64,000 nucleotides of DNA, from assembly GCA_903862885.1 (NCBI GenBank), contig CAIOZU010000028.1, forward strand, positions 57,581 to 121,580, read 5' to 3'. Of the stretch, positions 7,964 to 17,140 are shown one piece after another. The notes under the pieces are model-generated. The model searched no databases and was not told the DNA's origin. It was given only the letters and a program-made list of their open reading frames with translations. This DNA comes from an uncultured Pseudomonadota bacterium. GTDB lineage: Bacteria > Pseudomonadota > Gammaproteobacteria > Steroidobacterales > Steroidobacteraceae. How positions within the stretch are numbered: position 1 is the first letter of the stretch; every line of letters begins with the position of its first letter. A program made the position numbers and the translations under genes.

Positions 7964-7995
7964 GAGTTTCGCTTGGAGACTCTTGCTCGGTCAGG
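7955..7995. terminator. Imperfect stem-loop around the stop of the NRAMP-like gene
   Basis: CCTGAC (7955-7960) pairs with GTCAGG (7990-7995), and inner bases AGAGT/ACTCT also pair. There is no T-run, so this may be a 3' stabilising stem, not an intrinsic terminator. Confidence 0.3.
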
Positions 7996-8053
7996 CGCGC
8001 TATGAGCACATAAATCAGTTACGGTAGGCGGGTGCACCTCAGGTGGCAGCGTC

Positions 8054-9295
8054 ATGCAAGATCAATCGAAAATTGTGGTGATTGGTGGGGGACTGGTCGG
8101 TTTAGCGACGGCGGTGCAACTCGCAAGGGCGAGGCGTCCTGTGTTGCTGATTGACTCGGCGCCTGCGACCCCACCGGCCTCCTGGGGTAACGCCGGTATC
8201 ATTGCAGTTGAGCAGGTGGAGCCACTGGCCACGCCAGCGACCCTGCGCGGGGTCCTGCCCCGTCTGTTCACCTTCGGTGGTCCAGTCGCTTTTCGACCCG
8301 CGGATATTGCCGTGTGGGCGCCTTTCGTCTATCGCTTTCTGCGCGTATCGACGGTGGCCGATGCGGCCCATGGAAAACAGGCACTCCAGTCGATTGTGAC
8401 TGAGGCCTTGCCGGCTTGGGAGCGTCTTGCGCAGACGTTAGGTGACACACACCTAGTGATTCAGAGGGGCCAACGGGTACTGTGGGAAAGTGAACGATCG
8501 GCAAAGCGTCAGCAGGCGCACTGGGCGATCACAGACACCGGCGACGTGCGGGTGTCCGACTTGGATGCCTCCACCTTGCAGGAAATGAACGCCAAACTCA
8601 GTCGACGCGTTGTAGCGGGTTTGCAATTACAGGGGACGGCGCAGGTGGCGAGTCCAGCGCGCGCTTTGCTCGCCTTGCGAGCGTGTCTGTTGGCATCCGG
8701 CGGCGAGTGTATGCAAGCCACTGTGACGGGCCTTGGGAGCCTGCGCGGTCGTATCCAAGTTACCTTAGAGAGTGGTGAGACCTGGCAACCAGAGGCTGTG
8801 TTGGTGGCTGCCGGCGTGGGCTCTAAGACGTTGATGAAAGACATAGGGTTGAGGGTGCCGTTAATCGCTGAACGCGGCTATCACATTGAAGCGGATGTCG
8901 GTGATTGGGAGTTGCCGCCTGTGGTATTTGAAGATCGTGCCTTGTGTGTGACTCAATTCGGTTCGAGGCTTCGGGCCACCAGCTTTGTGGAGTTTGCCCG
9001 TGCGGGATCTGCGCCCGATCCTCGGAAGTGGCAACGGCTGCGGCGTCATGCAACAGAGCTTGGGCTACCGTTCAAGGGGCCGCTTTCTGAATGGATGGGT
9101 GCGCGCCCCACGTTGCCCGATTATTTGCCAGCGATGGGCCGCTCTCGTCAGGTCTCTAATCTGTACTATGCGTTCGGACACCAACATTTAGGCCTCACGC
9201 TGTCCGCCATCAGTGCGGAGCTCATGTGTGATTTGATCAATGGGCGTATGCCGGCGGTGGATATGCGCCCCTTCGACGTCGATCGGTTGACATAA
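8054..9295 (+). CDS. FAD-dependent D-amino-acid dehydrogenase-like oxidoreductase (DAO family)
   Basis: A 413-residue DAO-family flavoprotein. The N-terminal VVIGGGLVGLATAVQLARA is the FAD Rossmann motif, and ASWGNAGIIAVEQVEPLA matches the SxGNAG segment of DadA-type enzymes. LYYAFGHQHLGLTLSAISAELM near the C-terminus is the usual FAD-contacting end. Such enzymes oxidise D-amino acids (or proline-like amines) to imino acids and pass electrons to the respiratory chain. A DUF885 peptidase follows after 19 bases, so the two probably form an operon in amino-acid or peptide use. Exact substrate unknown. Confidence 0.82.
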   Translation: MQDQSKIVVIGGGLVGLATAVQLARARRPVLLIDSAPATPPASWGNAGIIAVEQVEPLATPATLRGVLPRLFTFGGPVAFRPADIAVWAPFVYRFLRVSTVADAAHGKQALQSIVTEALPAWERLAQTLGDTHLVIQRGQRVLWESERSAKRQQAHWAITDTGDVRVSDLDASTLQEMNAKLSRRVVAGLQLQGTAQVASPARALLALRACLLASGGECMQATVTGLGSLRGRIQVTLESGETWQPEAVLVAAGVGSKTLMKDIGLRVPLIAERGYHIEADVGDWELPPVVFEDRALCVTQFGSRLRATSFVEFARAGSAPDPRKWQRLRRHATELGLPFKGPLSEWMGARPTLPDYLPAMGRSRQVSNLYYAFGHQHLGLTLSAISAELMCDLINGRMPAVDMRPFDVDRLT

Positions 9296-9314
9296 CGCTC
9301 AAGGAGCGAGTTGC

Positions 9315-11108
9315 ATGCGAAGCCAGTTGGTCCGATATCAGTTGCTGGCCTGTGTTATCGCTACCTGGTTAGTAGGGTCGCCGCTACCGGCAAAGGCAGC
9401 CGGCAGGGTGGAGGTCACGTCACCGGTAGATGCTGCCTTTGAGGCGATTTATACCCGGGAATGGGACTGGCGCATGGCGCAATTGGGTGGGGAAGACGAT
9501 GAGGATGCACATGATCAGATCAGAGATCATCTGTCACACGTTGATCCCGCGACGCAGGCCTCTTATCTCAGTTACTGGCTCGATGTAAAAGCGCAGCTCG
9601 ACGCACTGGATTACCGTCAGCTGTCGTCTGAGGGAAAAATAAATTATGACATTTACAGTGCGCAGATTCATACGCTCATTGAGCATCAGCGTTTTAAAGA
9701 ATATGAACAGCCTTTAAATGCCGACACGACATTTTGGACGAATCTTGCAGGCACCGCGAGTCAGCCGTTTCATACCCTAGAAGACTATCAGCACTATTTG
9801 TCGCAATTACGCGATTTTCCGCGGTACTTTGATGAGCAAATAGCCAACATGACCGCAGGTCTTGCGCGCGGGTTCACCCCGCCGGCAGTGACTTTGGCTC
9901 ATCGTGAAGGATCCTTGACCGCAGTGACCGATGCGGCAAGTGTTGAACTGAATCCTTATTATCAGCCGTTTCTTCAGATGCCAACGCGTGTCAGTGAGGC
10001 CGATCAACGTCGCCTGCGAGGTGAGGCGAGCACCGTGTTGGCGAACTGTGTTGTGCCGGCGTATCAGCGCTTGTTACGTTTTTTAACTGATCGCTATATC
10101 CCAAAAGCACGAAAAACATTGGCGGCGACACAATTGCCGAATGGCCGAGCGTACTATGAGTCGAAAGTGCGCGAATACACGACCCTTGATTTAAGCCCCG
10201 ACGACATCCATGCGATCGGGCTTGTTGAGGTGGCAACGATTCGTGCACAGATGCTTTCAGTGATGGCTGACAGTGGCTTCAGCGGGTCGTTCGATGAGTT
10301 TTTGCAGTTCCTACGAACGGATCCGCAGTTTTATGCCAAAACACCCGAGGAGTTGTTGCTTCGGGCTGCGGGCATCGCCAAGGAGTTTGACGGCAAAGCG
10401 GCGGATTATTTTGGGTACTTGCCACGGGCGCGGTTTGCAATCAAGGCGGTGCCTGCAGCGATCGCACCGTTTTATACCGCAGGTCGTGGAGGTCCTGGGG
10501 TTTACCTAGTAAACACCTATGATCTGCCTTCGCGGCCCCTGTATGCACTGACGGCGCTCACCTTGCATGAGTCCGCCCCAGGCCACGCTTTTCAGATGCC
10601 GATTGCCCAGGAACATAATGGTCAGCCGGTATTTCGTCAGAAGGGATATTTGTCTGGCTACGGTGAGGGTTGGGCACTTTACTGTGAGCGCTTAGGGCTT
10701 GAGATGGGAATGTATAAAACGCCATTTGAACACTTTGGCATGCTGACTTATCAAATGTGGCGTGCGGCCCGCTTGGTAGTAGATACCGGTGTGCATGTGA
10801 AGGGTTGGACACGCGCGCAGGCGCAGCAGTATCTACATGACAACACCGCGCTGTCAGCGCATGAAATTGAGACGGAGGTGGATCGCTATATTTCGTGGCC
10901 TGGGCAAGCCTTGTCGTATTACCTTGGGGCGATGACTATTTGGCAGGCACGGCATCAGGCGGAGGCCGCTCTGGGATCTCAATTTAATATCCGCGCCTTC
11001 CATGATGCGGTGCTCGAGTTGGGATCCGTGCCGCTGGCAATGGTTCAAGCGCGGATAAACCAGTTGATCGCAGCGGGTGGTGTGGGGCCATACCCCGACA
11101 TGGAATAG
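9315..11108 (+). CDS. Secreted DUF885 family protein (putative zinc metallopeptidase)
   Basis: A 597-residue protein with a signal peptide (LLACVIATWLVGSPLPAKA, cleavage near residue 29). The DUF885 hallmark is HESAPGHAFQ at residues 418-427, a zinc-site-like HExxxGH variant. Downstream are SGYGEGWALYCERLGLEMG and a C-terminal SWPGQALSYYLGAMTIWQAR, both typical. DUF885 proteins are thought to be periplasmic or extracellular metallopeptidases. RBS AAGGAGCGAG precedes ATG 9315. Co-oriented with the DadA-like gene upstream. Confidence 0.88.
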   Translation: MRSQLVRYQLLACVIATWLVGSPLPAKAAGRVEVTSPVDAAFEAIYTREWDWRMAQLGGEDDEDAHDQIRDHLSHVDPATQASYLSYWLDVKAQLDALDYRQLSSEGKINYDIYSAQIHTLIEHQRFKEYEQPLNADTTFWTNLAGTASQPFHTLEDYQHYLSQLRDFPRYFDEQIANMTAGLARGFTPPAVTLAHREGSLTAVTDAASVELNPYYQPFLQMPTRVSEADQRRLRGEASTVLANCVVPAYQRLLRFLTDRYIPKARKTLAATQLPNGRAYYESKVREYTTLDLSPDDIHAIGLVEVATIRAQMLSVMADSGFSGSFDEFLQFLRTDPQFYAKTPEELLLRAAGIAKEFDGKAADYFGYLPRARFAIKAVPAAIAPFYTAGRGGPGVYLVNTYDLPSRPLYALTALTLHESAPGHAFQMPIAQEHNGQPVFRQKGYLSGYGEGWALYCERLGLEMGMYKTPFEHFGMLTYQMWRAARLVVDTGVHVKGWTRAQAQQYLHDNTALSAHEIETEVDRYISWPGQALSYYLGAMTIWQARHQAEAALGSQFNIRAFHDAVLELGSVPLAMVQARINQLIAAGGVGPYPDME

Positions 11109-11124
11109 GCCTTGAATTACCCAT

Positions 11125-11180
11125 CTTAAGGTGAGTGATCGCTGCCAGAACGGCTTCTCATAGTGATCACTCAACTCAAG
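11125..11180. terminator. Long imperfect inverted repeat between convergent genes
   Basis: TGAGTGATC (11132-11140) and GATCACTCA (11165-11173) form a perfect 9-base stem, with partial pairing extending to 11125-11180 and a small inner GCC/GGC stem. It sits midway between the convergent DUF885 and RDD genes, the expected place for a bidirectional terminator. The U-tract is poor. Confidence 0.5.
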
Positions 11181-11186
11181 GTAGGC

Positions 11187-12749
11187 TCAGACGAGTGAAC
11201 GTCCCGGGGCATAGACCACGACCGTACCCGCGATTTTATCGTGCCAGGCTTGTTTCTCTTGATCGAAGCAGATCCAGAAAAAACCAAGTCCCCCGACGAC
11301 CAATGACAAGAAGCAACTCAACGCCCGTACGGTCACAGTGGGCCAGTCGAGGGCTGCCCCATCCAAGCGGATGACTTGCAACCCGCAAATGATGCCGCCA
11401 ATGGTAGTGCTCTTCATCTTCCACATAATGGCGCCGTAAATCGCGAGGGCAATGAGCAAGGTATTGCCGATGCCATTCGGATGATGGCCGATGCAAGCTA
11501 AGACGATGCCCACCAAGGTGATGTCGAGTGCCAGTGCACCCATGCGGATCCAAAATCCGGCGCGTGGCAGGGCCGCTGATGAAGTCGCAGGGGCGCTGCT
11601 GGATGCGTCCGGTGTGGCATCGGCGTTTGCTTGGGTAGCATCGGGTAGGCGGGCGCTTTCGGGGGTGACAGCGGGTGTTGGTAACGGTCGACGGGGCCAT
11701 TTTAGGAGCAGGCTATAAATCACCACACCAAAGCCCAAGACGCCAATGAGTTTGTAGAGAATGAAACCGATCACTGGGATCAGATATAAACCCAGCATCA
11801 CGAAACCGCCCAGCAAGACAGCAAGCCATGCGGACAGGTCGCGGGTACCACGGACTAGGCGGTGGATCACCCGACCAATGAAGGCCAATACCACCGCATT
11901 GCCGAGCAGACTAATGACTAAGATCGCCACCGCCAAAAAGGGCACGACAATGATGCCAATGATGGTGACGCACAATAAGATAAAAGCGACCGGCGTCAGT
12001 ACAATGGCGAGCAGCGCCGTTAGCACAGAAGGCCCTGGAGCCGCGTGCAATGTGTTCACTCCTTGATTGATCGGCTTAGGCAAAGCAGCGGCAAGGACGG
12101 TATAAAAGGCGAGCATAGACAAGGCGAGGATCCAGGCCCAGCCGAGTCCAGGTGCGATCGCCAAAGGTCGCCCTAGCAATAGGCAGTGCTCGACCCAGGT
12201 GTGTAGCCAATTAAAGCCACCGGGTGTGCGGCCGAACAGTTTTTTAATGGATCCATGCACGACGGCATCCGGGTGCTGCGTGACTGTGCCGCCCACGGTG
12301 ACCACATCGCCCTCGATTTCAGCCAGAGGCCCTAGCTCGACGTCACCGAGTACGGCGACTACCTCGCCCCCCACCTTGCTATTGACGTAGTTGTTACCGA
12401 GGACGGCAACCGATGATTCGCCCGTGGGACCGCTGACGCGCGAGTTGCCAAAAATAGACACCACGGAGTCGGTGACCTCTCCATCACTGGTGGCTGAGCC
12501 AAAGACCGCAACTAACGAGAGAGCATGACGATCCGGCGCCAGGTAGGCGTCACTTCCGACAGAAACCGTGTCCTGGTCAGTATGCTCATGATGAACTTTG
12601 ACGCGTAGGTGATCGTCTGCGGTATCAATCACGACGGAGCTCTGTGTGGTAGTAGATGTCGCATTCGCAGGCGTCTCCTGCGCACGACTCATCATAGGAA
12701 GCGTACACAGGCAAGCTGCGACCAAGAGAGAGGCGTGGATGCGATTCAT
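11187..12749 (-). CDS. RDD-family membrane protein with bactofilin-like beta-repeat ectodomain
   Basis: A 520-residue protein. It begins with a signal peptide (residues 1-23, ending in SRA). A region of about 60-175 carries repeated short valine/glycine strands (SVVSIFGNSRV, SVAVLGNNYV, VVAVLGDVEL, VVTVGGTV), resembling the polymer-forming right-handed beta-helix of bactofilins. Several transmembrane segments follow (about 200-360), then an Ala/Pro-rich linker and an RDD domain (about 390-515, with GFWIRMGALALDI and KQAWHDKIAGTVVV). Function unknown; a cell-envelope scaffold or channel is possible. It overlaps the upstream membrane gene by 4 bases and is the last gene of an ECF-sigma operon. 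Confidence 0.8.
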   Translation of the reverse strand: MNRIHASLLVAACLCTLPMMSRAQETPANATSTTTQSSVVIDTADDHLRVKVHHEHTDQDTVSVGSDAYLAPDRHALSLVAVFGSATSDGEVTDSVVSIFGNSRVSGPTGESSVAVLGNNYVNSKVGGEVVAVLGDVELGPLAEIEGDVVTVGGTVTQHPDAVVHGSIKKLFGRTPGGFNWLHTWVEHCLLLGRPLAIAPGLGWAWILALSMLAFYTVLAAALPKPINQGVNTLHAAPGPSVLTALLAIVLTPVAFILLCVTIIGIIVVPFLAVAILVISLLGNAVVLAFIGRVIHRLVRGTRDLSAWLAVLLGGFVMLGLYLIPVIGFILYKLIGVLGFGVVIYSLLLKWPRRPLPTPAVTPESARLPDATQANADATPDASSSAPATSSAALPRAGFWIRMGALALDITLVGIVLACIGHHPNGIGNTLLIALAIYGAIMWKMKSTTIGGIICGLQVIRLDGAALDWPTVTVRALSCFLSLVVGGLGFFWICFDQEKQAWHDKIAGTVVVYAPGRSLV

Positions 12750-13234
12750 ATGGAGTGACCTACGATGTCAGGGTGTGAAAAACGTCGAGCAGTGAGGGTG
12801 ACCGAGAGAATAAGTGAAAGATAGATAACGGCAAGCAGGCTAGCAATAGAGATTAACCAGTGCAAAGGTACGCGGTGTAAGACCTGCAGCATCGCCTGTT
12901 GTAGGTGAATAACGGTTGGCAGGGGAGTCGGCCACAGGTTAATAAGGCTGATGACATGGTTAGATGTGAATGGAATTGGCCAAAAGAGCGGTTGCCATCG
13001 ACTCAATGAGGTGAGGATGTACAGAGCTGCCACACTGGCGCTGATGACTGCGACGCGAGCGCTTAACGGCCAACAATGGAACCCTTGTTGCCACCATGAC
13101 GCCAGCCTGCGCTGTTCAATGGCGTGTAGAACTTGCTTCTGAAATTGGCCGGAGGTTCTTCGGTTCGGCAGGCTTTTAAGTGCCATGCTGAGGTGTTGCA
13201 AGGTCTTGTGTTCCATGTCGGTTTGCTGGTTCAT
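12746..13234 (-). CDS. Small membrane protein, probable anti-sigma partner of the ECF factor
   Basis: A 162-residue protein with a soluble N-terminal part (about 1-50, basic and helical) and hydrophobic segments near residues 60-80 and 128-152. It overlaps the sigma gene by 4 bases (ATGA) and the RDD gene by 4 bases, so all three are translationally coupled. This gene order and topology fit a membrane anti-sigma factor. The zinc-type HxxxCxxC motif of ZAS anti-sigmas is absent, so the role is inferred from context only. Confidence 0.55.
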   Translation of the reverse strand: MNQQTDMEHKTLQHLSMALKSLPNRRTSGQFQKQVLHAIEQRRLASWWQQGFHCWPLSARVAVISASVAALYILTSLSRWQPLFWPIPFTSNHVISLINLWPTPLPTVIHLQQAMLQVLHRVPLHWLISIASLLAVIYLSLILSVTLTARRFSHPDIVGHSI

Positions 13235-13794
13235 GTTGCGGATTGATCCACTTGCGTTAGTAAACCGGCCAGCTTCAGGCGGCCGCGATGGATGTCTGTT
13301 TTTACTTTGCCCAGAGAGCAGTGCAGCTCTTTTGCAATCTCTTGATAACTCATGTCTTCGAAATGAAATAACACCAACGGCACCCGTTCACTGTACGGTA
13401 GTTGCGCCAGCGCCTTTTCAAGGCGGCTATGCGCTGACTGGGTGTCTACATCTTGACCTAAGGTATCGCTGACAGACATGCGCTCATCTATGTCACGAAC
13501 AGCATCGTCCTCGTTTGCGTAGTCAGAGAACAAGCGCCAGCGCTTTTTATGGCGAGACAAATGGTTGAGTGATAGGTGGCGAGCGACGGTTTTCAGCCAT
13601 CCGCCCGCGGTAGCGCTTTCACGGAGCGTGTGAAACTGCAGGTAGGCGCGCAGAAATACGTCTTGCGCGATATTTTCGGCTTCTGCGGCATCGGCCACCA
13701 GTCGCACGGCGGTGGTAAAAACCATGTCTTGATAGGCGCTCATAAAAGCCGTGAAAGCAACTGACTGAGGGGATTCCAAGGGATGCTTAGGCAC
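13231..13794 (-). CDS. ECF-type RNA polymerase sigma factor
   Basis: The protein has sigma region 2 (FTAFMSAYQDMVFTTAVRLV, then AENIAQDVFLRAYLQF, the core-binding and -10 segments) and region 4 (LAQLPYSERVPLVLFHFEDMSYQEIAKEL, KVKTDIHRGRLKL, the helix-turn-helix for the -35). Length of 187 residues from GTG 13794 is typical for ECF factors. The frame stays open to a TTG at 13845, but GTG 13794 is preceded by AAGAGA and is preferred. The gene leads a three-gene overlapping operon with a probable anti-sigma and the RDD protein, so the regulon likely includes envelope functions. Confidence 0.9.
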   Translation of the reverse strand: MPKHPLESPQSVAFTAFMSAYQDMVFTTAVRLVADAAEAENIAQDVFLRAYLQFHTLRESATAGGWLKTVARHLSLNHLSRHKKRWRLFSDYANEDDAVRDIDERMSVSDTLGQDVDTQSAHSRLEKALAQLPYSERVPLVLFHFEDMSYQEIAKELHCSLGKVKTDIHRGRLKLAGLLTQVDQSAT

Positions 13795-14030
13795 AGTGTG
13801 GTGATCTCTTGAGAGGAGAACACTGCAGCGGCTCAAAAGTTTCAAAATCGTGATATAGCACGGCTGTGGCGGCGCAGCGGGGCGAGCGGGCGGGGCGTTT
13901 GAGGACGGTCATACGCATGAGCTCGGTTCATCTATCGGTCGGACAATGCGCGTTTGTCGGCGCCTAGCGGGCGGCTTAGAGTATCTCCCATGGACGGCAG
14001 CCGATGGCCCCCTCCAGCCTAACCCCCTCG

Positions 14031-14058
14031 GGGCAGACTCAGTTCTGCCCTTTTTTTT
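14031..14058 (+). terminator. Strong intrinsic terminator with no gene upstream on its strand
   Basis: GGGCAGA (14031-14037), loop CTCAGT, TCTGCCC (14044-14050), then eight Ts (14051-14058): a textbook intrinsic terminator for plus-strand transcripts. The only neighbouring gene to the left runs on the minus strand and starts at about 13794-13845, so the terminator has no annotated gene to end. It may end a small RNA beginning within about 13850-13980. The rest of 13795-14030 is GC-rich and shows no recognisable gene. Confidence 0.75.
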
Positions 14059-14115
14059 GTCATGAATTTGCAAGGGATGGACCGCGGCGCCGTACGGACT
14101 GAGTGATAATGGCGT

Positions 14116-14733
14116 ATGGCACTGCATACCTTGTTTCCGACGCGTGTGTACACCGCGCCCTTGCGGGCGCAGGGCGTGACCGCGTTTAATGATAAATTAA
14201 TAAATGAAATCAATCATTTAAGAGAAGACGACCGAGCGGGCCAGATCTGGTCTAAAGCCCACTATCCCGGTGGCTACACCTCCTACGCGTCGGCTAGCCG
14301 GATGCAAAGTTGCTCACCGACCTTTGCGGCCTTGGAAGCCAAGCTCACACAGCATATTCGGGCGTACGCCAAAGCGTTGGCCTTTGATCTGAAGGCGCGG
14401 CCCCTCACCATGACCGACTGCTGGGTAAATGTGATGCCCCCGGGGGTGGCGCACAGCTTGCACCTACACCCGCTGTCGACCTTCAGTGGCACGTATTACG
14501 TCAAAACCCCCGCGCGCGCGTCGGGCCTGAAACTGGAGGATCCAAGGCTCGATCGCTTTATGGCTGCCCCTCCTCGGGCCATGGACCAACGTAGTGATCA
14601 GGCACCCTGGGTCGTAATGCCGGCAAAAGCGGGTCATTTGATTTTATTTGAAAGTTGGCTTCGCCACGAAGTGACAGCGAATACCGCACGCACGGAACGG
14701 GTCAGTATCAGTTTTAACTATAGTTGGTTCTAA
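14116..14733 (+). CDS. TIGR02466-type putative 2OG-Fe(II) oxygenase
   Basis: A 205-residue protein matching the TIGR02466 pattern. The N-terminus has LFPTRVY. The central TDCWVNVMPPGVAHSLHLHPLSTFSGTYYV carries the histidine metal ligands. The dPR segment (LEDPRLDRF) follows, and the C-terminal LILFESWLRHEV...RVSISFN carries the second histidine and the arginine that would bind 2-oxoglutarate. Members are often encoded in marine proteobacteria; the substrate is unknown. Monocistronic, starting just after the intrinsic terminator at 14031-14058. Confidence 0.82.
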   Translation: MALHTLFPTRVYTAPLRAQGVTAFNDKLINEINHLREDDRAGQIWSKAHYPGGYTSYASASRMQSCSPTFAALEAKLTQHIRAYAKALAFDLKARPLTMTDCWVNVMPPGVAHSLHLHPLSTFSGTYYVKTPARASGLKLEDPRLDRFMAAPPRAMDQRSDQAPWVVMPAKAGHLILFESWLRHEVTANTARTERVSISFNYSWF

Positions 14734-14757
14734 ACCGCCTGCTGACTCCCTAGGTGT

Positions 14758-15255
14758 CTAACGGATCGCCCCTCGGCCCCGATACACCATATAAACGTCC
14801 GCACGTTCATACGTGGACGACCCGGGGCGAGGGCTGTGCTCAAATCCTAACGACTCATATAACTGAAGCGCAGCCGTGAGCGCCGCATTGCTCTCCAAAA
14901 AAAGGTCAGTTGCTGAATGTGCGTCAAACGCGTCTAGGACCACGGACAGTAAACCGCGGCCAATGCCCTGTCCTTGGTAACTCTCGGTCACTGCCATTTT
15001 AGACAGTTCAAAGCCGGTGGGCGATTTCCGGATCAGCGCGCACGTACCGATGATCTGATCGGCTGCTCGAGCGAAAAAAATGAATCCGCCGTCATCAATG
15101 ATGCGCTGAGGATGAGACAAAGTTTCTTCATCAATCGGCTCGACTTTAAAGTAGCGACACAACCACTCGACATTTAAGCGCTTAAAATCTTGAGCGTAAC
15201 GAGGCGCGTAAGGAATGATCTCAATATCAATGGCCGCTTCCCTATGTCTGAACAT
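14758..15255 (-). CDS. GNAT-family N-acetyltransferase
   Basis: A 165-residue GNAT protein. The acetyl-CoA pyrophosphate-binding motif A is SYQGQGIGRGLLSVVL (about residues 92-107), preceded by the beta-4 strand GFELSKMAVTE. Motif B includes LFLESNAALTAALQLYESLGFEH, typical of small-molecule or amino-group acetyltransferases. It lies 16 bases downstream of uup on the same strand and is probably co-transcribed. Substrate unknown. Confidence 0.88.
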   Translation of the reverse strand: MFRHREAAIDIEIIPYAPRYAQDFKRLNVEWLCRYFKVEPIDEETLSHPQRIIDDGGFIFFARAADQIIGTCALIRKSPTGFELSKMAVTESYQGQGIGRGLLSVVLDAFDAHSATDLFLESNAALTAALQLYESLGFEHSPRPGSSTYERADVYMVYRGRGAIR

Positions 15256-15271
15256 TCCCTATCCGTCGAGT

Positions 15272-17080
15272 CTAAGAATTCGCTTTAATCTGATTAGAGG
15301 CTGCTTCCAGCATATCCCAGCGCTCTAGCTTATCGAGTAGGATTTTCTCAAGCGCCGCGATCCGGGCCCCATCCTTGGCCATTTGTGCGGGGTCTTTTCG
15401 TGCGTAATCGGGCGTACTCAGCCGCTCGGTCAGCAGCCGCTGTTCAGCTTCAAGCGCCTCAATGTCGGCCGGCATCGCCTCGAGCTCGCGTTGATCCTTG
15501 TAAGACAGCTTGGCTTTTTTGACAGCTTTTGGAGTCACACCTACGGTAGCCGCCTTAAGGCTAGCGACTAAAGGGCCTGCCGGCCGTTGATTGAGCCAAT
15601 CACTATAGCCGCCGACATACTCCTTCCAGCGACCCTCGCCTAAGGGGGCTAGCGTTTGGGTAACCACGTTGTCAACAAACACCCGATCGTGACTGACCAG
15701 CAACACGGTGCCCGGGAAGTCCTGAATCGCCTGCTCTAGTAACTCCAACGACTCAATGTCTAGATCATTGGTCGGTTCGTCAAGTACTAGCACATTGGCG
15801 GGCCGCGCAAATAATCGTGCGAGCAGCAATCGATTGCGCTCCCCACCTGATAGCGCACGTACTGGGGTGCCGGCGCGCTGCGGTGAAAATAGAAAGTCGG
15901 CTAAGTAGCTGGTGATGTGTTTCCGATCGGCACCGATCTCCACCCAGTCAGATCCTGGACTAATCGTGGCTGCCACCGTCTTGTCTAGATCGAGTTGCTC
16001 TCGCATTTGGTCAAAGTAGGCGACTTGCACATTCGTGCCTAAACGGACTGAACCGCTGTCTGGATCCAAAGTCGCGAGCAGCAGCTTAATCAGCGTGGAC
16101 TTACCGGCTCCATTAGGGCCCAAAATCGCGATACGATCCCCGCGCATCACTGACATCGATAAATCACTGACGATGGTGCGACTGTCGAATCGCTTGGTGA
16201 CATTCTTGAGTTCTGCCACGAGCTTTCCGGATCGCTCTCTGGCATCAATGGAGAGTTTAACGCTGCCCAAGCGTTCACGACGATCGGCTCGTTCATTTCG
16301 TAGAGATTCGAGTCTGCGTACACGTCCCTCATTACGTGTTCGGCGAGCCTCTACACCACGGCGAATCCATACCTCCTCTTGTGCCCAAAACTTATCAAAT
16401 TTTCGATTGGCAATTTTTTCAGCTGCGAGTTGCTCCTCCTTGCGCTCAGTGTAAGCCGTGAAATTACCCGGATATGAACGCAAATAGCCTCGATCTAGCT
16501 CAATAATTCGGGTGGCGACACGATCTAAAAAAGAGCGATCATGGGTCACAAAGACGGCCGAGGGGCCAGTGATGAGCAGGTCTTCAAGTAGACGAATGGC
16601 ATCGACATCGAGATGGTTGGTGGGCTCATCAAGTAGCAGCAAATCAGGATCCAGAGCGAGCGCGAGCGCTAAGGCGCCGCGCTTGCACTCACCACCTGAG
16701 GCTCTATCTGGCGATATATCTGTCGGCAGACTGAAGCGATCAAGGTATTCGATTAAACGCGCTTCGATACGCCAGCGTTGTCGCTCGTCCGCTTGGTGTT
16801 CGAAATCACCGCGTAGCTGTAGACTCTCTAGCATGCTAGTAGCAGGTGGCAGGATGGGTTCTTGTTCGACGACGGCGATACGCAGGCCACTTTTGGATTG
16901 CAGTTCACCTTCTTCTAGTAAAGCCCGCTTCGCTAGGATATTGAGCAGAGAGGACTTGCCGGTACCGTTTCGACCAATAAGCCCCACGCGTTCGCCAGGT
17001 TGAATGTTGAGATTGGCGCCATCTAATAGTGGGGTCAGTCCATAGGCCAGTTGGCCGTCGATGAGGCTAATCAACGTCAT
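15272..17080 (-). CDS. uup: ABC-F family ATPase Uup
   Basis: A 602-residue protein with two ABC domains: Walker A GRNGTGKSS and GPNGAGKST, signatures ASGGECKRGA and LSGGERNRLL, Walker B LLLDEPTNHLD and LVLDEPTNDLD. A basic region after the second domain leads to a C-terminal coiled coil (about residues 530-598, from YKDQRELEAMPADIEALEAEQ) that binds DNA in E. coli Uup. Length and tail separate it from YbiT. Uup is linked to ribosome function and to suppression of transposon excision. A GNAT gene follows in the same direction. Confidence 0.93.
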   Translation of the reverse strand: MTLISLIDGQLAYGLTPLLDGANLNIQPGERVGLIGRNGTGKSSLLNILAKRALLEEGELQSKSGLRIAVVEQEPILPPATSMLESLQLRGDFEHQADERQRWRIEARLIEYLDRFSLPTDISPDRASGGECKRGALALALALDPDLLLLDEPTNHLDVDAIRLLEDLLITGPSAVFVTHDRSFLDRVATRIIELDRGYLRSYPGNFTAYTERKEEQLAAEKIANRKFDKFWAQEEVWIRRGVEARRTRNEGRVRRLESLRNERADRRERLGSVKLSIDARERSGKLVAELKNVTKRFDSRTIVSDLSMSVMRGDRIAILGPNGAGKSTLIKLLLATLDPDSGSVRLGTNVQVAYFDQMREQLDLDKTVAATISPGSDWVEIGADRKHITSYLADFLFSPQRAGTPVRALSGGERNRLLLARLFARPANVLVLDEPTNDLDIESLELLEQAIQDFPGTVLLVSHDRVFVDNVVTQTLAPLGEGRWKEYVGGYSDWLNQRPAGPLVASLKAATVGVTPKAVKKAKLSYKDQRELEAMPADIEALEAEQRLLTERLSTPDYARKDPAQMAKDGARIAALEKILLDKLERWDMLEAASNQIKANS

Positions 17081-17140
17081 ACAAAAATCCGTAGAGAAAT
17101 AAAAATCAGTTTGTTGGTCGAGTTCGCGATCAGTAGGAGA

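Noticed and set aside
16035..17003. Plus-strand open frames inside uup
   Set aside because: Ser/Arg-rich shadow translations; uup on the minus strand has complete ABC-F motifs.
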